Shown: in pieces, positions 16,557 through 25,377 of the stretch
Layout of the letters: every line of letters begins with the position of its first letter
How positions within the stretch are numbered: position 1 is the first letter of the stretch
NCBI GenBank assembly: GCA_001799255.1
Contig: MGTC01000062.1
Span: 1 to 38,319, forward strand
DNA from: Deltaproteobacteria bacterium RIFOXYD12_FULL_55_16
GTDB taxonomy: Bacteria > Desulfobacterota > Desulfobulbia > Desulfobulbales > Desulfurivibrionaceae
Length of the DNA stretch: 38,319 nt
Direction: 5' to 3'
Made by a program: the position numbers and the translations under genes
Notes under the pieces: generated by a model
What the model saw: the letters and a program-made list of their open reading frames with translations, nothing else
The model's database searches: none
What the model was told of the DNA's origin: nothing

Positions 16557-17081
16557 TTATACGCCGCTGACAATCCGGTGGATTGCCGGGTACTGGCGGT
16601 GCTGCTGGGCATAGTCAAGGCCATAGCCGACTAAAAAGCCCTCCGCGATCACAAACCCGGCATAATCCACCGCCACCTCGACCTCACGCCTTTCCTGCTT
16701 GTCGATCAGGGCGCAGATCCGCACGGAGGCAGCCTTTCGGTCAGCCAGAAGTTCCTGGAGGCAGGCAAGGGTTCTGCCGGTGTCGACAATATCCTCCACC
16801 AGCAGGATATCCTTGCCAGCCAGAGCAAGCTCGGTATCCTTGACCAGGCGGATGGCCCCGGAGGAACAGGTGCCGGAGCCGTAGCTCGCCACCCGGATAA
16901 AGTCTATCTCCATGGGCAGCTCAATCTCACGAACCAGATCAGCCAGAAAAATGAAGGCCCCGTTTAGAATGCCGATCATCACCAGCTGGCGCCCCGCATA
17001 ATCACGGGTAATGGCCTGAGCAATCTCCTTGACCCTGCTGGCGATAGCGTCTCTGGAGACAACCTCTTCTTTGGTAATCAT
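16557..17081 (-). CDS. hpt: Hypoxanthine phosphoribosyltransferase
   Basis: A 174-residue purine-salvage enzyme that joins hypoxanthine or guanine to PRPP. The PRPP-binding loop I-L-L-V-E-D-I-V-D-T-G-R-T-L is intact, as is the flexible-loop region around F-I-R-V-A-S-Y-G-S-G and the C-terminal V-G-Y-G-L-D-Y-A-Q signature of Hpt. I place the start at ATG 17081, which has GAGAGGG five bases upstream and gives the usual family length; an in-frame ATG 24 codons earlier has no ribosome site. It forms a two-gene unit with bioA and is divergent from the rubredoxin gene. Confidence 0.94.
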   Translation of the reverse strand: MITKEEVVSRDAIASRVKEIAQAITRDYAGRQLVMIGILNGAFIFLADLVREIELPMEIDFIRVASYGSGTCSSGAIRLVKDTELALAGKDILLVEDIVDTGRTLACLQELLADRKAASVRICALIDKQERREVEVAVDYAGFVIAEGFLVGYGLDYAQQHRQYPAIHRIVSGV

Positions 17082-17206
17082 TTTTCCCTCTCTTTCTGCT
17101 TGGGCAAGAAGCCTTATCCATAAATAATCATTGACCTTGAGCCTGGCCCGCATCTATAAAATACTGAAGAGCCTCAGCGTCTGTCAAAATAAAAAGGAGC
17201 CCTGCC

Positions 17207-17368
17207 ATGAAACGCTATGAATGTTCGGTCTGTGGTTACATCTACGATCCGGCGGATGGAGACCCGGATTCAGGCGTCGCCCCAGGCACCCCTTTTGAGG
17301 AGCTGCCGGACAACTGGACCTGTCCCGTCTGCGGCGCCAGCAAGGATCAGTTCTCCCCCCTCGACTGA
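17207..17368 (+). CDS. Rubredoxin
   Basis: A 53-residue electron carrier with one Fe(Cys)4 site. The two ligand motifs are C-S-V-C-G-Y (C6, C9) and C-P-V-C-G-A (C39, C42). The conserved Y-E/Y-I-Y-D-P core, [11 protein letters not shown] and the aromatic L-P-D-N-W are present. AAAAAGGAG precedes the ATG at good spacing. In anaerobes rubredoxin typically donates electrons to oxygen- or superoxide-reducing enzymes. Its stop lies nine bases from the convergent mnmE stop. The gene is short but unmistakable. Confidence 0.97.
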   Translation: MKRYECSVCGYIYDPADGDPDSGVAPGTPFEELPDNWTCPVCGASKDQFSPLD

Positions 17369-17377
17369 AACAGGCCG

Positions 17378-18778
17378 CTATTTCCCGAGACAAAAATCTG
17401 CAAAAATTATATCCAGCACATCGTCCGTGGTTGTTTCCCCGATGATCTCCCCAAGAAAAGACAGGGCTGCCTGGAGATCAATGGCCAGGAGATCCGGCGC
17501 CAGATCTGCGGCCAGCCCCGCGCCAACCTGTTGCACTGCGGCAAGGGTGCGTTGCAGGGCTGCGGCATGCCGCACATTCGGCGCAGCCAGCCCCGGCTCC
17601 TGCAGGCCCTGGCCGCCGGTAGCCGCCTCGTACACCGCCTCTTCCAGGTGGTGGATGCCCGCGCCGCTTGTGGCGGAAATGGCGACCACCGGCACTCCGG
17701 GGAAGGCCTCCTGATACAGGCCGAGGTTCAGATCCGGGGCCCGGTCGATCTTGTTGACCACCACCACGACCTTCTTGCACTCTGCCACCGCAAACAGGGC
17801 GCGGTCTTCGGCTTGCAGGCCTTCCGCCCCATCCATCACCAGCAGTACCAGATCCGCCTCCTCCAGCTTCTGCCTGGCGCGGCGGATGCCGATTTCCTCC
17901 ACCGCTTCGACGGTTTCCCGGATGCCCGCCGTATCGATAATCCGCACCGGCACCCCCTTGATATCCAGACACTCCTCAATGGTGTCCCTGGTTGTTCCGG
18001 GAAGCTCCGTGACAATGGCCCGCTCTTCCCGGAGAAGGCAGTTGAGCAGGCTGGACTTACCGACATTGGGCCTGCCGAGGATAACCACGGAGACCCCTTC
18101 CCTGATTATTTTCCCCCCCTCCGCTCTGGCCAGCAACCGGAGCAGAGGCTCCTGCGCCTCCCGCGTCAGTCTGGCCGTGAGCGCCTGGGCATCGAGGATC
18201 TCCAGCTCTTCATCGGGGAAATCGATGGCCACCTCCATGACAGCCCGCACCGCCAGCAGCGCGTCGCGAATTCCCCAAATCTCCTCATGCAGCCCACCCC
18301 GGAGCTGATTCACCGCGAGGCTGGCGCCTTCCTTGGTCTTGGCGCCCAGCAATTCGGCAACCGCCTCCGCCTGGGTCAGATCGATCCGGCCATTAAGAAA
18401 GGCCCGCTTGGTGAATTCCCCCGGTTCAGCCAGCCGGGTGCCCGGAAAGGTGACGATCAGGGCAAGGATTTCCTGCAGCAGCAGGTAGCTGCCGTGGCCG
18501 TGGATTTCCACCACCTCTTCCCTGGTGTAGGTCTGCGGCGCCCGCATGTAAACGGCGAGAACCTCGTCAATGACCTGCCTGGTTTCAGGATGGATAATGG
18601 CGCCGAAATAGAGCTTGTGACTGACAAACCTGGAGGGGGGATTTTTTGCCCGGAAAAACTGCTGGAGGATAGCGTAGGACTGGGGGCCGCTTACCCGGAT
18701 AATGCCGATGCCGCCAACGCCGGGCGGCGTAGCGATGGCGGCAATGGTCGCCTCGTGGAATTCCGAGAAATCACGCAT
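17378..18778 (-). CDS. mnmE: tRNA modification GTPase MnmE
   Basis: A 466-residue GTPase that, with MnmG, installs the carboxymethylaminomethyl group on U34 of certain tRNAs. The N-terminal folate-binding domain starts with the usual I-A-A-I-A-T-P-P-G-V-G-G-I-G-I-I-R-V-S-G. The G domain, inserted in a helical domain, has G-R-P-N-V-G-K-S, the K-loop P-G-T-T-R-D-T, D-T-A-G-I-R and N-K-I-D. The C-terminus ends in the family's conserved Cys motif, F-C-L-G-K. It is followed upstream by jag in the conserved order seen near many bacterial origins; no MnmG partner is in the window. Confidence 0.97.
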   Translation of the reverse strand: MRDFSEFHEATIAAIATPPGVGGIGIIRVSGPQSYAILQQFFRAKNPPSRFVSHKLYFGAIIHPETRQVIDEVLAVYMRAPQTYTREEVVEIHGHGSYLLLQEILALIVTFPGTRLAEPGEFTKRAFLNGRIDLTQAEAVAELLGAKTKEGASLAVNQLRGGLHEEIWGIRDALLAVRAVMEVAIDFPDEELEILDAQALTARLTREAQEPLLRLLARAEGGKIIREGVSVVILGRPNVGKSSLLNCLLREERAIVTELPGTTRDTIEECLDIKGVPVRIIDTAGIRETVEAVEEIGIRRARQKLEEADLVLLVMDGAEGLQAEDRALFAVAECKKVVVVVNKIDRAPDLNLGLYQEAFPGVPVVAISATSGAGIHHLEEAVYEAATGGQGLQEPGLAAPNVRHAAALQRTLAAVQQVGAGLAADLAPDLLAIDLQAALSFLGEIIGETTTDDVLDIIFADFCLGK

Positions 18779-18831
18779 GCCACAGGGATCCTTAGCTTAT
18801 GAAATCCGGCGGCAAAAAATTTGCTCTCGCC

Positions 18832-19662
18832 TCATTCTTTCTTTTTTCTGGGCGAACGCCGCCGCCCTTTCCCTGGCAGATAGATGAGTACTTTTTTAAA
18901 CAGGCCTTCGCCAACGCTGCGGCTTCTGATCCCGGTGTCGTCCTGCAGGGCCATGTGCACCATGCGTCTTTCTGCGGGATTGATGGCGGGAATGGTTCTG
19001 GACTTGCCGGTTTCCTTGACTTCCTGAGCCAGATGCAGGGCGCGCGCCTGAAGCTCCGCCAGCCGGTTTTCCCGAAAGCCCCCGGCGTCAAGGGCGAAAA
19101 GAACCTTCTGGGGGAATTTTCTTATAATCATCTTGCGCAGCACATACTGCAAACCATCAAGGGTCTGTCCCTCCGGCCCAACAAGGATATCGACAAACTC
19201 CCCGGTGATCCTGGCCTGCACCTTGTTGTTTTGATCCTGCTCCATGCTGACTTCAGACGGGCAGCCCATGAGCTCCAGAATCCTGGCGACATCCGCGCGG
19301 ATCATCTCCATCTCTTCAAGGGTGACAGGATCTCCCGCCACCTCCTCCGGCTCCTCGCGCTCGCCAGAGTGTTCAACCCTGACCTTTGGCTCCGCCGGTT
19401 TCCGTTCCGCAGCAGGGCGTTCTGTTCTTACCTTGGGCGGGTTCACCTTTTTTTCCAAAGCAGGGCGCGGTTGCCCATGCCCACCGCTTTTTTTGAGAGA
19501 GACCTGAATCGCCGCCTTTTTTCGCCCCAGGCCGAAAATGCCGGTGGAGCCGGTAGAGATTATACGGATCTCAAGCTCTTCCCTGGCCACATTAAGAGCG
19601 GCGCAGGCATTGCCGATCGCCTCTTCAACATCTGTTCCCTTATATTCCATCCTGGCAGACAT
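18832..19662 (-). CDS. jag: RNA-binding protein Jag/EloR
   Basis: A 276-residue protein with the Jag architecture. The N-terminal Jag_N domain (about 1-52) includes the I-F-G-L-G-R-K-K-A motif. A variable linker rich in Pro, Glu, Lys and Arg follows. Next comes a KH-type domain with V-G-P-E-G-Q-T-L-D-G-L-Q-Y-V, and an R3H domain with N-P-A-E-R-R-M-V-H-M-A-L. The C-terminus is basic. Relatives bind RNA and affect cell-envelope growth. I chose ATG 19662, nine bases after GGAGG and matching the family N-terminus, instead of a start inside the yidC end. Confidence 0.94.
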   Translation of the reverse strand: MSARMEYKGTDVEEAIGNACAALNVAREELEIRIISTGSTGIFGLGRKKAAIQVSLKKSGGHGQPRPALEKKVNPPKVRTERPAAERKPAEPKVRVEHSGEREEPEEVAGDPVTLEEMEMIRADVARILELMGCPSEVSMEQDQNNKVQARITGEFVDILVGPEGQTLDGLQYVLRKMIIRKFPQKVLFALDAGGFRENRLAELQARALHLAQEVKETGKSRTIPAINPAERRMVHMALQDDTGIRSRSVGEGLFKKVLIYLPGKGRRRSPRKKKE

Positions 19663-19738
19663 TTTGTGCTTCCTCCATCTCAAGGCATTGTGATTGTCTC
19701 TTCTCCTGGCAACTATGACCAGGGCTGCCCTTTTCCGC

Positions 19739-21376
19739 TTACGCGCGCTGATCCCGGTTAACGAGATATTGCTGGCCAATGGACAGCAGGTTGTTTACAA
19801 ACCAGTACAAAACCAGCCCTGAAGCAAAATTCAGGAACATGAAGGTGAAGATCACCGGCATGAACATCATGACCTTCTGCTGGGTGGGATCCCCAGTGGC
19901 CGGGGTCATTTTCTGCTGGAGAAACATGGTTGCCCCCATCAGCAGGGTCAGCACTGGAATCCCGCCGAGAAAGGGGAGGGCAAAACCGACAAACAACCGG
20001 TCCGGCGCGGACAGATCCGTAATCCAGAGAAAGAAAGGCGCGTGCCGCAGCTCGATGGTCTGAAGCAGCACCTTGTACAAGGCAAAAAATACCGGGATCT
20101 GGATGATCATGGGCAGACAGCCGCCCACCGGATTTACCTTGTAGGTCTGGTACAGCTTGATCATTTCCTGTTGCTGCAACTGCTTGTCATCCTTGTATTT
20201 CTCGCGCACCTTGGCCATCTTGGGTTGCAGCTTCTGCATGGTCTTCATGGATTGCATACCCTTCTGGGAGATTGGCCAGAAGAGAAGCTTGATGAGTACT
20301 GTTACCAGAATGATGGCCAGCCCGTAGTTGCCTACATAGCGATGAAGAAAATTGAGCAGATAAAGGGTCGGCTTGGCCATTACGTCAAACCAGCCAAAGT
20401 TGATGCTGCGTTCCAGTTCGTGCCCGGCAGCCTTGAGCGCTCCCATGGTTTTGGGGCCAAAGTAAACCGAGTAAGCGTACTTCTGCCGCTGGCCAGGCTC
20501 AATGACCTCATTGGCCCCGGCCAGCACTGTACTCACCCTGTTTTCATCCTGCAGGGAAAAATGGGCCGTGTGCTGTTCGCCGGTCTGCGGAACAATACCG
20601 CAGAAAAAATAATTATCTTCATAGGCAGCCCAGCCGATCTTGCCGGTAAAACTTCTGACCCCCTTTTTCAGATCACCTGCCTTGATCTCCTCCAGCACGC
20701 CGTTATGCAAGATGGCAGGGCCGACAGAGACCATCCCGTTTTCTTTGGAAAATGGCCGGTTGTCAAGGGTCAGATACGGGGCGCCCTGCAGGGGGGTGGC
20801 CGTGGCATTAATCACCTCAATGGTCAGCTCCAGCAGATACTGCTGGTCAAGAAAGCGCATGGTGCGGATAATTTCAAGACCCGAAGGCAACCTGCCCCGC
20901 AGGGTCAGAATCGTGTCGCCTTGCTCATTCTTGAGCGGAGCAGCCTCATACACCAGCGGCGGGATGCTGCCCGGTTCAACCCCCCAGGAAAAATTCAGGG
21001 GCAAACTGTCGCCGGCCTTTGGCAGAAGAAGCTCTTTATTGCCGGAATCCTTGGCCAGGGCCTCCCGATAATCCTTTAATTGAAAACTCTTCACCATGCC
21101 GCCTGATTCGGTTACCACCGCCGAGTACAGGCTGGTGGTCAGCGGAATCTCGCGTCCCTGCCGGACGGTTGCGCCGACAGGCTGAGCCGCCAGCAGGCTT
21201 GCCGCAGCAACAGGAGCCTGGGTTGCGACGTTTTCTTTCTCAGTTTTGCCATTTTCGGGGGAGGTGGCGACAATGGTTTCCGTGACCGGAGATGGAGAGG
21301 GAACAAAAAAATACTGATAGCCAAGCAAAATGGCCAGCGAAAGAAAAATGGCCAGGAAAATCCTCTGTGTTTCCAT
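19739..21376 (-). CDS. yidC: Membrane protein insertase YidC
   Basis: A 545-residue inner-membrane insertase of the Gram-negative type: an N-terminal membrane anchor (about 5-25), a large periplasmic domain (about 50-340) and a five-helix conserved core. Family hallmarks include K-L-L-F-W-P-I-S-Q-K-G-M-Q-S-M in the second helix region, the coiled-coil Q-K-L-Q-P-K-M loop, G-G-C-L-P-M-I-I-Q-I-P-V-F-F-A-L-Y-K-V, and F-V-N-N-L-L-S-I-G-Q-Q near the end. AAGGAT precedes the ATG. It inserts membrane proteins with or without SecYEG. Confidence 0.97.
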   Translation of the reverse strand: METQRIFLAIFLSLAILLGYQYFFVPSPSPVTETIVATSPENGKTEKENVATQAPVAAASLLAAQPVGATVRQGREIPLTTSLYSAVVTESGGMVKSFQLKDYREALAKDSGNKELLLPKAGDSLPLNFSWGVEPGSIPPLVYEAAPLKNEQGDTILTLRGRLPSGLEIIRTMRFLDQQYLLELTIEVINATATPLQGAPYLTLDNRPFSKENGMVSVGPAILHNGVLEEIKAGDLKKGVRSFTGKIGWAAYEDNYFFCGIVPQTGEQHTAHFSLQDENRVSTVLAGANEVIEPGQRQKYAYSVYFGPKTMGALKAAGHELERSINFGWFDVMAKPTLYLLNFLHRYVGNYGLAIILVTVLIKLLFWPISQKGMQSMKTMQKLQPKMAKVREKYKDDKQLQQQEMIKLYQTYKVNPVGGCLPMIIQIPVFFALYKVLLQTIELRHAPFFLWITDLSAPDRLFVGFALPFLGGIPVLTLLMGATMFLQQKMTPATGDPTQQKVMMFMPVIFTFMFLNFASGLVLYWFVNNLLSIGQQYLVNRDQRA

Positions 21377-21450
21377 GAAATCGATCCTTATCAGGCTCTA
21401 TTAATGTTGGGCAGGCCTGAAGCACCCAGAGAACGCCGTCTGCTGTCGCC

Positions 21451-21669
21451 TTAAGAAGGTCTGTCCACCGGATCAAGTCCGCCGGGATGAAAGGGATGGC
21501 AGCGGAGAAGACGGCGGGCGGCGAGATATAACCCGCGCCCACACCCGTGCAGGGCAAGAGCCTCAATGGCATACTGTGAACAGGTGGGGGAAAAACGGCA
21601 GCTTGGCGCAAAAAAAGGGGAGATATACCTCTGGTAACAGCGTATCAGGGCAATGAAAATTCTTTTCAC
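21451..21669 (-). CDS. yidD: Membrane protein insertion efficiency factor YidD
   Basis: A 72-residue YidD protein with the signature [18 protein letters not shown] and the late C-H-P-F-H-P-G-G-x-D-P-V. It is thought to assist YidC-dependent insertion at the membrane surface. The start codon is GTG at 21669, nine bases after the rnpA stop, with AAGGA in between. Its place between rnpA and yidC is the standard arrangement. Confidence 0.95.
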   Translation of the reverse strand: MKRIFIALIRCYQRYISPFFAPSCRFSPTCSQYAIEALALHGCGRGLYLAARRLLRCHPFHPGGLDPVDRPS

Positions 21670-21677
21670 GGCAATCC

Positions 21678-22019
21678 TTATGCCTTGCGCCGGGCAAGAA
21701 GCGCGGCAACCGCTGCCGCTACCTCCCCGGGGGAATCCGGGATAAAACCAGGCCGCACGGCAAAGACCACATCAGAAAAAGGCTCAATAAACTTTTGATT
21801 ATGGCGGAAAAATTCCCGGATAATCCTTTTAAGCCGGTTACGCTGAACCGCCTGCCTTACCCCGTGAATACTTATCCCCAGCCTGTTGCCCGCGGTGTGG
21901 TTTGGCAGGCAGATCAGACTGAAGTTCTTGCCGCGCACCCTTTTCCCCTGGTCGTAAACCAGGCGGTACTGCCAGGACTTGACCAGCAAACTGGTCTTGA
22001 GAAGGGCATTAGCTCGCAT
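21678..22019 (-). CDS. rnpA: Ribonuclease P protein component
   Basis: A 113-residue basic protein that helps the RNase P RNA mature tRNA 5' ends. The family core [34 protein letters not shown] and D-V-V-F-A-V-R-P-G are present. The ATG at 22019 lacks a clear Shine-Dalgarno sequence but lies 36 bp after the rpmH stop, so coupled translation or a nearby alternative start is possible. Confidence 0.93.
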   Translation of the reverse strand: MRANALLKTSLLVKSWQYRLVYDQGKRVRGKNFSLICLPNHTAGNRLGISIHGVRQAVQRNRLKRIIREFFRHNQKFIEPFSDVVFAVRPGFIPDSPGEVAAAVAALLARRKA

Positions 22020-22055
22020 ACGGTGCGATGAGTGCTTCTCTACCGGATTGAAAAA

Positions 22056-22193
22056 TTAGACGGTCAGCCGTTTACGACCTTTGGCCCGACGACGGTTGAT
22101 AACCGCCCGCCCGTTCTTTGTCTGCATTCTGGCCCTGAAACCATGGGTACGGTGCCTTTTGAGGTTGCTGGGTTGAAAAGTTCTCTTGCTCAT
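22056..22193 (-). CDS. rpmH: 50S ribosomal protein L34
   Basis: A 45-residue, very basic ribosomal protein matching the L34 consensus: [20 protein letters not shown], the T-K-N-G-R-A-V-I motif, [11 protein letters not shown]. The first four codons read M-S-K-R. It is the promoter-proximal gene of the rpmH-rnpA-yidD-yidC-jag-mnmE row. In many bacteria dnaA lies on the other side; here a SpmAB gene does, so this is not next to a visible replication origin. Confidence 0.97.
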   Translation of the reverse strand: MSKRTFQPSNLKRHRTHGFRARMQTKNGRAVINRRRAKGRKRLTV

Positions 22194-22342
22194 GATCGTT
22201 TTCCTTTTACTCTTCTGTTACGGCCTTTGCTTGGGCCTTCCTTCAGTTTTTACGGTCTTGCCGCCGCTGGGGCTTGCCTTACCCACCCTTACGGAAACCA
22301 TCCCGACAGGGCAAAAAAATCCTCACAGCAATAAAGCAGGCT

Positions 22343-22371
22343 ATACTACTCAGAGCCAGGCGACATGTCAA
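22343..22371 (-). promoter_or_regulatory. Sigma-70-type promoter of the rpmH operon
   Basis: On the minus strand a perfect -35 box, TTGACA (22366-22371), is separated by 17 bp from TAGTAT (22343-22348). Transcription would start near 22336, leaving a leader of about 140 nt before rpmH. Confidence 0.75.
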
Positions 22372-22463
22372 ACATTTTCCCGCGTCCTGAATCTGGCTGC
22401 CCGCCACCAGCCAGAAAATCAGAGCCAGAACCCTTTGTGAACCTTAAAAAACACGTCATGCTC

Positions 22464-22512
22464 GCGAAGGCGGGCAGCCAGTTCGTTAATTTTGCTGGGC
22501 TCCCGCCTTCGC
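22464..22512. repeat. Dispersed palindromic repeat
   Basis: A perfect 11-bp stem, GCGAAGGCGGG (22464-22474) with CCCGCCTTCGC (22502-22512), lies after CACGTCATG. Read on the minus strand it encodes W-L-P-A-F-A-S-M-T, a close variant of the well-known W-I-P-A-F-A-G-M-T translation of a repeat scattered in many proteobacterial genomes. It is not a gene. It lies upstream of the rpmH promoter and ahead of spmAB. Confidence 0.7.
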
Positions 22513-22640
22513 AGAAGCGACAGAGATTTGATTTTTCACGGTTCCCATTTGCGCAAGAGGCACACCGGCTGATTAAAAAAAGCCTGGCTTTTGGGCCGGG
22601 ATCTTGAGTACCTTGTTTTTTTATGCAGAGAGGGGGAGAC

Positions 22641-23942
22641 ATGCGACAGAAAGCTTCGGTTATCAATATCATCTGGTTGTCCATGGTCGTGTTGGCCACG
22701 GTGACCGCCGCCTATACCAACCGGATGGACGCCCTGACCAAGGCCTCGTTTGAGTCGGCCAAGGACGCAGTCGTCCTGGCCATCGGCCTGATCGGGCCCA
22801 TGGCCCTCTGGCTGGGGATCATGAAGGTGGCTGAGACCGGAGGGCTGATGCGGATCGTGGCCCGGCGGGTGCGGCCCCTGATGGTGCGCCTCTTTCCCGA
22901 CGTGCCTCCGGAGCATCCGGCCATGAGCGCCATGATCATGAACATGGCGGCCAATGCTCTGGGCCTGGGCAACGCGGCCACACCCATGGGGATCAAGGCC
23001 ATGCAGGAGCTGGAGAAGCTCGCCCCGGAAAAAGGCACCGCCACCAACGCCATGTGTCTCTTTCTGGCGATCAACACCTCCAGCGTCACCCTGCTGCCCC
23101 TGGGGGTAATCACCATCCGGGCCGCCGCCGGCGCAACAAGCCCGGCCTCCATCTTTATCCCCTCGCTCATCGCCACAACCTGCTCCACCGTGGTCGCCAT
23201 CGTGGCCGCCAAGATGCTGGCCGGAAGAAACATGGCGCCGGAACCGGTCGCAGGGCAGGCAAGCTATGAACCGGTGGTCGAGGCAGAGATCGGTGGCGAA
23301 GCGGAGCTTTTCCCGCCCAGCATCGCGGGAAAAAGGTTCATCTGGCTGCTGGTCGCCGCCTTTGTGGGAGGGGCAATATATCAGCTGGCCAACGCGCCTG
23401 AGCCGTGGGCCTTTTCCGCAGCCAGTCTCAACAGCCTGTCCAGCTGGCTGATCCCGGCCCTGATTTCCGGCCTGCTCATCTTTGGTTATCTGCGGGGGGT
23501 GAGGATCTACGAAACCCTGACCGACGGGGCCAAGGAGGGGTTCACCACCGCCATGCGGATCATTCCCTTCATGGTGGCCATCTTTGTCGCCATCGGCATG
23601 TTCCGGGCCAGCGGGGCCATGGATCTTCTGGTCGCCGTCCTCTCCCCCCTGACCTCGGCGGTGGGCATGCCGGCTGAGGCCCTGGCCATGGGCCTGCTCC
23701 GGCCCCTGTCTGGCAGCGGCTCCTTCGCCTTCATGAGCGAGATCATCCAGCAAGCGCCGGACAGCCTGCTTTCCGCCATGGTTTCAGTGATCCAGGGCTC
23801 CAGCGAAACCACCCTCTATGTGCTGGCCGTCTATTTTGGCGCCATCGGCATCCGGCGCACCAGGCACGCTCTGCCCGCCGCCCTCTGCGGCGAAACCGCC
23901 GGACTTATTGCTGCGGTAACGGTCTGTAATCTCTGGTTTTAG
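22641..23942 (+). CDS. SpmA-SpmB fusion, Gate-domain membrane protein
   Basis: A 433-residue integral membrane protein joining the two spore-maturation proteins SpmA (about 1-215) and SpmB (about 235-430). Each half has a nucleoside-recognition (Gate) domain. Typical segments are N-M-A-A-N-A-L-G-L-G-N-A-A-T-P in the SpmA half, and G-L-L-R-P-L-S-G-S-G-S-F-A with I-Q-G-S-S-E-T-T-L-Y-V-L in the SpmB half. The names come from Bacillus, where loss affects spore core dehydration; in Gram-negatives these fused proteins are presumed transporters of unknown substrate. I prefer ATG 22641, preceded by GGGGGAG, over the ATG six codons earlier. Confidence 0.85.
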   Translation: MRQKASVINIIWLSMVVLATVTAAYTNRMDALTKASFESAKDAVVLAIGLIGPMALWLGIMKVAETGGLMRIVARRVRPLMVRLFPDVPPEHPAMSAMIMNMAANALGLGNAATPMGIKAMQELEKLAPEKGTATNAMCLFLAINTSSVTLLPLGVITIRAAAGATSPASIFIPSLIATTCSTVVAIVAAKMLAGRNMAPEPVAGQASYEPVVEAEIGGEAELFPPSIAGKRFIWLLVAAFVGGAIYQLANAPEPWAFSAASLNSLSSWLIPALISGLLIFGYLRGVRIYETLTDGAKEGFTTAMRIIPFMVAIFVAIGMFRASGAMDLLVAVLSPLTSAVGMPAEALAMGLLRPLSGSGSFAFMSEIIQQAPDSLLSAMVSVIQGSSETTLYVLAVYFGAIGIRRTRHALPAALCGETAGLIAAVTVCNLWF

Positions 23943-23944
23943 CC

Positions 23945-24487
23945 TTACCACCAGAAAAGAGGATACTTCCTGCTTTGCGGGATATTGTTCACCGCCAGAG
24001 CAATGCACAGCATGATCAACGCCCCGCTTGCCGCAGGGATCAGGGCGTAAAGATAGCCCAGATTGTGGATCTCGGCTCCGCCGATCACAGCAATGAGCGC
24101 GGTGGCGCCGCCGGGCGGATGCAGGGTTTTGCTGAGATGCATGACGGCTATGGCCGTGGCCACGGCAACAGCGGCGGCCAGCCACAGATCCGGGATCAAC
24201 TGGTAGCTGGCCACCCCGATAATCCCGGAGAGAAAATGCCCTCCCAGCAGATTGCGCGGCTGGGCCAGCGGACTGCTGACAGCCCCGTAAATCAGGACGG
24301 CGGAAGCCCCGAAGGAACCAATCAGCATGAGCAGCCCGCTGCCGGAGAGAAGGCGGTAGTGAAACAGGGCCACGGCGGCGATGCCACAAAAGGCTCCAAG
24401 CCAGGACCAGAGGATCTCCGTCAGGCTGACTCGTGGAGGACTGGCCCCGCCGCCGCGCATTTTCTTGAAATAATCCCTGCTGTTCAT
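23945..24487 (-). CDS. HPP-family membrane protein
   Basis: A 180-residue protein with four or five hydrophobic segments and the family-defining motif L-H-P-P-G-G-A-T-A-L, together with S-F-G-A-S-A-V-L-I-Y-G and the S-P-L-A-Q-P-R-N-L-L-G-G-H motif. A plant chloroplast member has been described as a nitrite transporter; bacterial members are largely uncharacterised. The stop lies two bases from the convergent spmAB stop. A symmetric TTGACC/GGTCAA dyad lies about 85 bp upstream of its start. Confidence 0.85.
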   Translation of the reverse strand: MNSRDYFKKMRGGGASPPRVSLTEILWSWLGAFCGIAAVALFHYRLLSGSGLLMLIGSFGASAVLIYGAVSSPLAQPRNLLGGHFLSGIIGVASYQLIPDLWLAAAVAVATAIAVMHLSKTLHPPGGATALIAVIGGAEIHNLGYLYALIPAASGALIMLCIALAVNNIPQSRKYPLFWW

Positions 24488-24571
24488 AACTGACTCCCAA
24501 GGTTGAGGTTTGCAGAGGTGGTAATCAAGTGGTTTCCTAATTATTTTACCCGACTGGCAGCAGGAGTTCCT

Positions 24572-24585
24572 TGACCTGGGTCAAA
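24572..24585. promoter_or_regulatory. CRP/FNR-type dyad between HPP and rdgB
   Basis: A perfect palindrome, TTGACC-TG-GGTCAA, lies in the divergent region between the HPP gene and rdgB. The half-site spacing fits binding sites of CRP/FNR-family regulators; HcpR sites described in sulfate-reducing deltaproteobacteria have a similar TTGAC-N4-GTCAA form. No regulator gene is in the window. Confidence 0.4.
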
Positions 24586-24675
24586 AAACCGGCCCGTCTT
24601 GACTTTCAGCGGGGTTAAAGGTAAAGGAGCATGGTGTCGTAGCAACCCGGCACGAACCGAAAAGGAGAGAAAATC

Positions 24676-25377
24676 ATGTTCAATATCTTGGTGCTGGCTA
24701 CCCGCAACAAGGGAAAGCTCAAGGAGTTCAAGGAGCTGCTCAAGGATTTCCCGGTGGAGATCAGGAGCCTGGCCGATTTCGGCCCCATCCCCGAGGTGAT
24801 TGAGGACGGCGCGACCTTTGACGACAATGCCTACAAAAAGGCGCTGTTCACCGCCAAGGTTCTGGGCCTGCCCGCCATTGCCGATGATTCCGGCCTGGCG
24901 GTCGAAGCCCTGGGTGGGGCGCCTGGCGTATATTCTGCCCGCTATGCCGGGGAAAAGGCCAGCGATACCGAGAATACCGCCAAGCTGCTCAAGGACATGG
25001 AAGGCATCGCCAACCGCAAGGCCACCTTTCATTGCCTCATCTCCATCGCGGTGCCCAGCGGCCCGGCCCTCACCTACGAGGGGACTTGCGAAGGCGAGCT
25101 GCTCACCGCGCCCAGGGGCGACGACGGCTTTGGCTATGATCCGGTGTTCTTCTCTCCAGAACTGGGCAAAACCTTTGCCGAATTGTCCATGGCGGAGAAA
25201 AACCAGGTCAGCCACCGGGGCCGGGCCATGGCTGAGATGGCCGCCGAGTTCGAACAGGTACTCAAGTGGCTCAGACAGCGGCTGAGCGAGGAAAAACCGG
25301 CCAAGCCTGACCACGAACAGTTTGCCCACAACGACTGGTCTGAAGGGATCATGGTGCGGGAGGTAAAGCTGAGTTGA
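24676..25377 (+). CDS. rdgB: XTP/dITP pyrophosphatase (RdgB/HAM1)
   Basis: A 233-residue house-cleaning enzyme that hydrolyses dITP and XTP to monophosphates, keeping deaminated purines out of nucleic acids. Family motifs: L-A-T-R-N-K-G-K-L-K-E-F, T-F-D-D-N-A, A-D-D-S-G-L-A-V-E-A-L, S-A-R-Y-A-G, F-G-Y-D-P-V-F and S-H-R-G-R-A. The usual protein ends shortly after S-H-R-x-x-A; here about 35 more residues follow. The last codons, K-L-S-stop, lie inside the 66-bp dispersed repeat. AAAGGAGAG precedes the ATG. The gene overlaps the convergent YkgJ-type gene by 29 bp. Confidence 0.95.
   Translation: MFNILVLATRNKGKLKEFKELLKDFPVEIRSLADFGPIPEVIEDGATFDDNAYKKALFTAKVLGLPAIADDSGLAVEALGGAPGVYSARYAGEKASDTENTAKLLKDMEGIANRKATFHCLISIAVPSGPALTYEGTCEGELLTAPRGDDGFGYDPVFFSPELGKTFAELSMAEKNQVSHRGRAMAEMAAEFEQVLKWLRQRLSEEKPAKPDHEQFAHNDWSEGIMVREVKLS

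Noticed and set aside
17113-17121. DnaA box (TTATCCATA)
   Set aside because: It is a single site with a mismatch to the consensus, without clustering or an AT-rich unwinding region; the rpmH gene here is not next to dnaA.
22536-23753. Long minus-strand frame opposite spmAB
   Set aside because: It is rich in Gly, His and Asp, as expected from antisense reading of a GC-rich gene, and has no family signature.
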